Source of the DNA: Armatimonadota bacterium
Lineage (GTDB): Bacteria; Sysuimicrobiota; Sysuimicrobiia; Sysuimicrobiales; Sysuimicrobiaceae
DNA length: 64,000 nt
Direction: 5' to 3'
Assembly (NCBI GenBank): GCA_031460175.1
Contig: JAVKGW010000001.1
Span: forward strand, 209,021-273,020
The notes under the pieces are model-generated. The model had not been told where the DNA came from and ran no database searches. It was given only the letters and a program-made list of their open reading frames with translations. This document shows positions 62,158-64,000 of this stretch, piece by piece. A program made the position numbers and the translations under genes. Numbering within the stretch: position 1 is the stretch's first letter; every line of letters starts with the position of its first letter.

Positions 62158-62981
62158 CGCGCGCCCACCGTGGCTGTGCCCGGAGCCCGGGCCGCCCCCT
62201 CCTGGACCGCCGCCTCCCGACCCACCTTGGCCCGCAGGGCGGGCGGCAGGAAGGCCCGCAGCTTCTCCTCCACGAGGCGCGGGTTCTCCCCGGCCTGGAT
62301 GGCGAGGACCCCTTCCGTGACGATCTGCCGCAGCAGCGCCTCCTCTTGGGAGCGGGCCCGCAGCTTGTTGGAGAGGGGGAGGAAGACGAGGTTCGCGAGG
62401 GCCACGCCGTACAGGGTGGCGATGAAGGCGGCGGCCAGCATGTGGCCCAACTTCGAGGGGTCATCCAGCTGCTGCATCATGTTGATGAGGCTGATGACGG
62501 TGCCGATGATGCCCAGGGTCGGGGAGAACCCCGCCATGGTGCTGTAGATCCCTTCCCCCACCCGGTGCCGCTCCTCCATGAGCTCGATCTCCGTCTGGAG
62601 GATCTCCCGCACCACCGCGGAATCCGTCCCGTCCACCACCAGCCGCACCCCCTTGGCGAGAAACGGGTCATCCCCCTCCCGCAGCTCGCCCTCCAAGCTC
62701 AGCAACCCTTCCCGGCGGGCCCGGTCCGCGAAGCGGATGAGGCGGTTCATGGTTCCGAGCACATCCGGAGGCCGGTGAAAGAAGGCCCGCAGGGTGACTC
62801 TCGGCAGGTCCAGGATCTGCTTGAGGGAGTAGGAGACCATGGTGGCGCCCAGGGTACCGCCGAACACGAGGATGAAGGCGGGGATGCTGATGTAGTACTC
62901 GGGTTTGCCCCCCTTCAGGATGGCTCCAGCGCCCACGCTGGCCCACCCCACCACCAGGCCCAGCAGCGTCGCGAGATCCAC
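62154..62981 (-). CDS. motA: Flagellar motor stator protein MotA
   Basis: 275 residues, four membrane helices (near 1-20, 30-50, 150-172, 180-203). GIYSTMAGFSPTLGIIGTVISLINMM and AFIATLYGVALANLVFLP are typical. GTG start 6 bp after flbD. Confidence 0.94.
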   Translation of the reverse strand: MDLATLLGLVVGWASVGAGAILKGGKPEYYISIPAFILVFGGTLGATMVSYSLKQILDLPRVTLRAFFHRPPDVLGTMNRLIRFADRARREGLLSLEGELREGDDPFLAKGVRLVVDGTDSAVVREILQTEIELMEERHRVGEGIYSTMAGFSPTLGIIGTVISLINMMQQLDDPSKLGHMLAAAFIATLYGVALANLVFLPLSNKLRARSQEEALLRQIVTEGVLAIQAGENPRLVEEKLRAFLPPALRAKVGREAAVQEGAARAPGTATVGAR

Positions 62982-62987
62982 GGCCGT

Positions 62988-63215
62988 TCACCCCATGGGA
63001 TCCGCTTCCGGCGCCCGTTGCGCCGGATCGAGGGAGCGACAGCACGCCTTCCGGTACGCCAGGACCCGGGCCACCACCTCGTCCACGGACTCCTGGACCA
63101 CATACCGGTGGCCCGTGGTGAGGGAGATGACGGTGTCCGGGGTCCCCTCCACGGACTCGATGAGTTCCGCGTTGATGACGGTCTCCGTTCCGTTAAGCCG
63201 TGTGACCTTGATCAT
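62988..63215 (-). CDS. flbD: Flagellar protein FlbD
   Basis: 75 residues from ATG giving the family start MIKVTRLNGTETVINAELIE; a GTG at 63227 is in frame. The TPDTVISLTTGHRYVVQESVDEVV part is conserved. Small cytoplasmic protein of unknown action found between flgE and motA in many Terrabacteria. An unusual 19-residue tail after KACC follows the family core. A strong hairpin lies just before it. Confidence 0.88.
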   Translation of the reverse strand: MIKVTRLNGTETVINAELIESVEGTPDTVISLTTGHRYVVQESVDEVVARVLAYRKACCRSLDPAQRAPEADPMG

Positions 63216-63225
63216 GGCCTCCGCC

Positions 63226-63257
63226 ACGCGGGACCCGCCCGAGGGCGGGTCCCGCGT
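63226..63257 (-). repeat. Strong hairpin between flgE and flbD
   Basis: A perfect 14-bp inverted repeat (63226-63239 and 63244-63257) with a 4-base loop, almost all G and C, lies between the flgE stop and the flbD start. No T-run follows on the transcribed strand, so it is not a classical terminator. It may stabilise the flgE mRNA end or attenuate downstream genes. Confidence 0.6.
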
Positions 63258-63269
63258 TCCTCACCCCGG

Positions 63270-64000
63270 TTATCGGCGCAGGGAGATCAACTCTTGAAGG
63301 AGCTCGTCCGAGGTGGTGATCACCCGGGCGTTGGCCTGGAAGCCCCGCTGGGCCGTGATCATGTTCGTGAACTCCTGGGCCAGGTCCACGTTGGACATCT
63401 CCAGGGCTCCCGCCACGAGGGTCCCTCGGCCGCCCGTGCCCGCGGCTCCGATGGACGGGGGTCCGGAGTTCGCGGACTCCGCGTACAGGTTGTTGCCCGC
63501 CTTCATCAGTCCCCCGGGGTTGGTGAAGAGGGCCAGGGCCACCTGCCCGATGACCTGGGTGCGACCGTTGGAGTACAGGCCCGTGATCACCCCGTTGCCG
63601 TCGATGGCAAAGGACTCCAGGCTGCCGCTGGGGTACCCGTCCTGGTTGCGGAGGGTGGCAGTAGACGGGGCGGCGTACTGGGTGAGCTGGGAGAAGTCCA
63701 GCTTTAACTCCAGGTCCGCGGAGCCCAGCTCGTCTGGGAGGTCCACGGTGACCTCCTCGGGGTCCGTGGGCGAGGTAAGCTTCCCGGTCTCGTCGAACTC
63801 CAGGCTGCCGCTCGCCACCTCCTCGTCCCCGTAAAAGAGCTGCCAGTCCCACTGGTTCGCATCCGTCTTGGTGAACACCAGCCGGAGTTCGATGGGGTTT
63901 CCCAGGGAGTCGTACACGGTGATGGTGGTGGTCCAGGTACCGTCCACCTCTGTGGCGGCATCCAGGTTCCCGCCGAAGACCACGTTCTCCGTGGCCTTGG
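63270..64000 (-). CDS. flgE: Flagellar hook protein FlgE, C-terminal part (cut by window edge)
   Basis: About 243 C-terminal residues. The D1/D2 domains begin with TTTITVYDSLGNPIELRLVF and DTGKLTSP-like strands; the ending GALEMSNVDLAQEFTNMITAQRGFQANARVITTSDELLQELISL is the hook/rod C-terminal signature, and GRTQVIGQVALALFTNPGGLMKAG is typical of FlgE. The N-terminus lies beyond base 64000. Operon continues upstream outside the window. Confidence 0.92.
   Translation of the reverse strand, partial: KATENVVFGGNLDAATEVDGTWTTTITVYDSLGNPIELRLVFTKTDANQWDWQLFYGDEEVASGSLEFDETGKLTSPTDPEEVTVDLPDELGSADLELKLDFSQLTQYAAPSTATLRNQDGYPSGSLESFAIDGNGVITGLYSNGRTQVIGQVALALFTNPGGLMKAGNNLYAESANSGPPSIGAAGTGGRGTLVAGALEMSNVDLAQEFTNMITAQRGFQANARVITTSDELLQELISLRR

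Overview
The window is GC-rich chromosomal DNA (GTG and TTG starts are common, -35/-10 boxes of the sigma-70 type are visible) from a flagellated, probably aerobic bacterium. The gene order DUF951 - ychF - rpsF - ssb - rpsR - DUF2232 - rplI - dnaB is the order known from Bacillota and related Terrabacteria. A FliY-type switch protein, CheD and FlbD point the same way. An HspR-controlled dnaK locus with Hsp20 and ClpB, and very GC-rich coding sequence, would fit a thermophilic, deep-branching Terrabacterial lineage. This placement is inference; no rRNA is present to test it. I saw no tRNA, rRNA, CRISPR or insertion sequence.

Layout. 1-1.2 kb: end of a YbaK-type deacylase and a methyltransferase (+ strand). 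1.2-15.3 kb (- strand): cold-shock protein, SppA, intein-containing DnaB, a Lon-family protease, and the ribosomal/replication block L9, DUF2232, S18, SSB, S6, followed upstream by YchF, DUF951, a membrane aminopropyltransferase, a thioredoxin-like protein and an MFS pump. 15.5-17.5 kb: tandem UspA and a MetE-like methyltransferase. 17.6-24.6 kb: heat-shock operon hspR-hsp20-dnaK-grpE-dnaJ-clpB behind one promoter with repeated operator half-sites. 24.6-32.5 kb: mrp antiporter operon (mrpAB fused, C, D, E, F, G), then a broken DUF502 gene, a Nudix hydrolase, an OGG-like glycosylase and an EamA permease. 32.6-35.6 kb: K+/H+ antiporter, YbaK-like and S1-domain genes (+). 35.6-47.1 kb (-): a TetR-controlled fatty-acid degradation operon (fadB, thiolase, acyl-CoA dehydrogenase, acyl-CoA ligase) running into a heterodimeric ABC exporter. 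47.2-48.9 kb (+): a GlcD-like oxidase and a small unknown gene. 48.9-64 kb (-): a flagellar/chemotaxis operon from flgE through motAB, fliLM, fliY, fliOPQR, flhBA, pilZ, cheB, cheR, cheD to fliA.

How the parts fit. Genes within each operon are tightly packed, with 4-nt GTGA/ATGA stop-start overlaps nearly everywhere, so translational coupling is probably general. The most interesting signals are: a DnaB intein sitting in the ATPase P-loop with intact splicing residues but a decayed homing endonuclease; a perfect GAAC-N4-GTTC (LexA/SOS-type) palindrome exactly between the -35 and -10 of the dnaB promoter; an HDOD signalling gene inserted between fliR and flhB and a GAF-domain gene inserted between cheB and cheR; an FlhB whose self-cleavage motif reads NPVH instead of NPTH; a TetR promoter with a palindrome on its start site; and a DUF502 gene reduced by internal deletion and frameshift.
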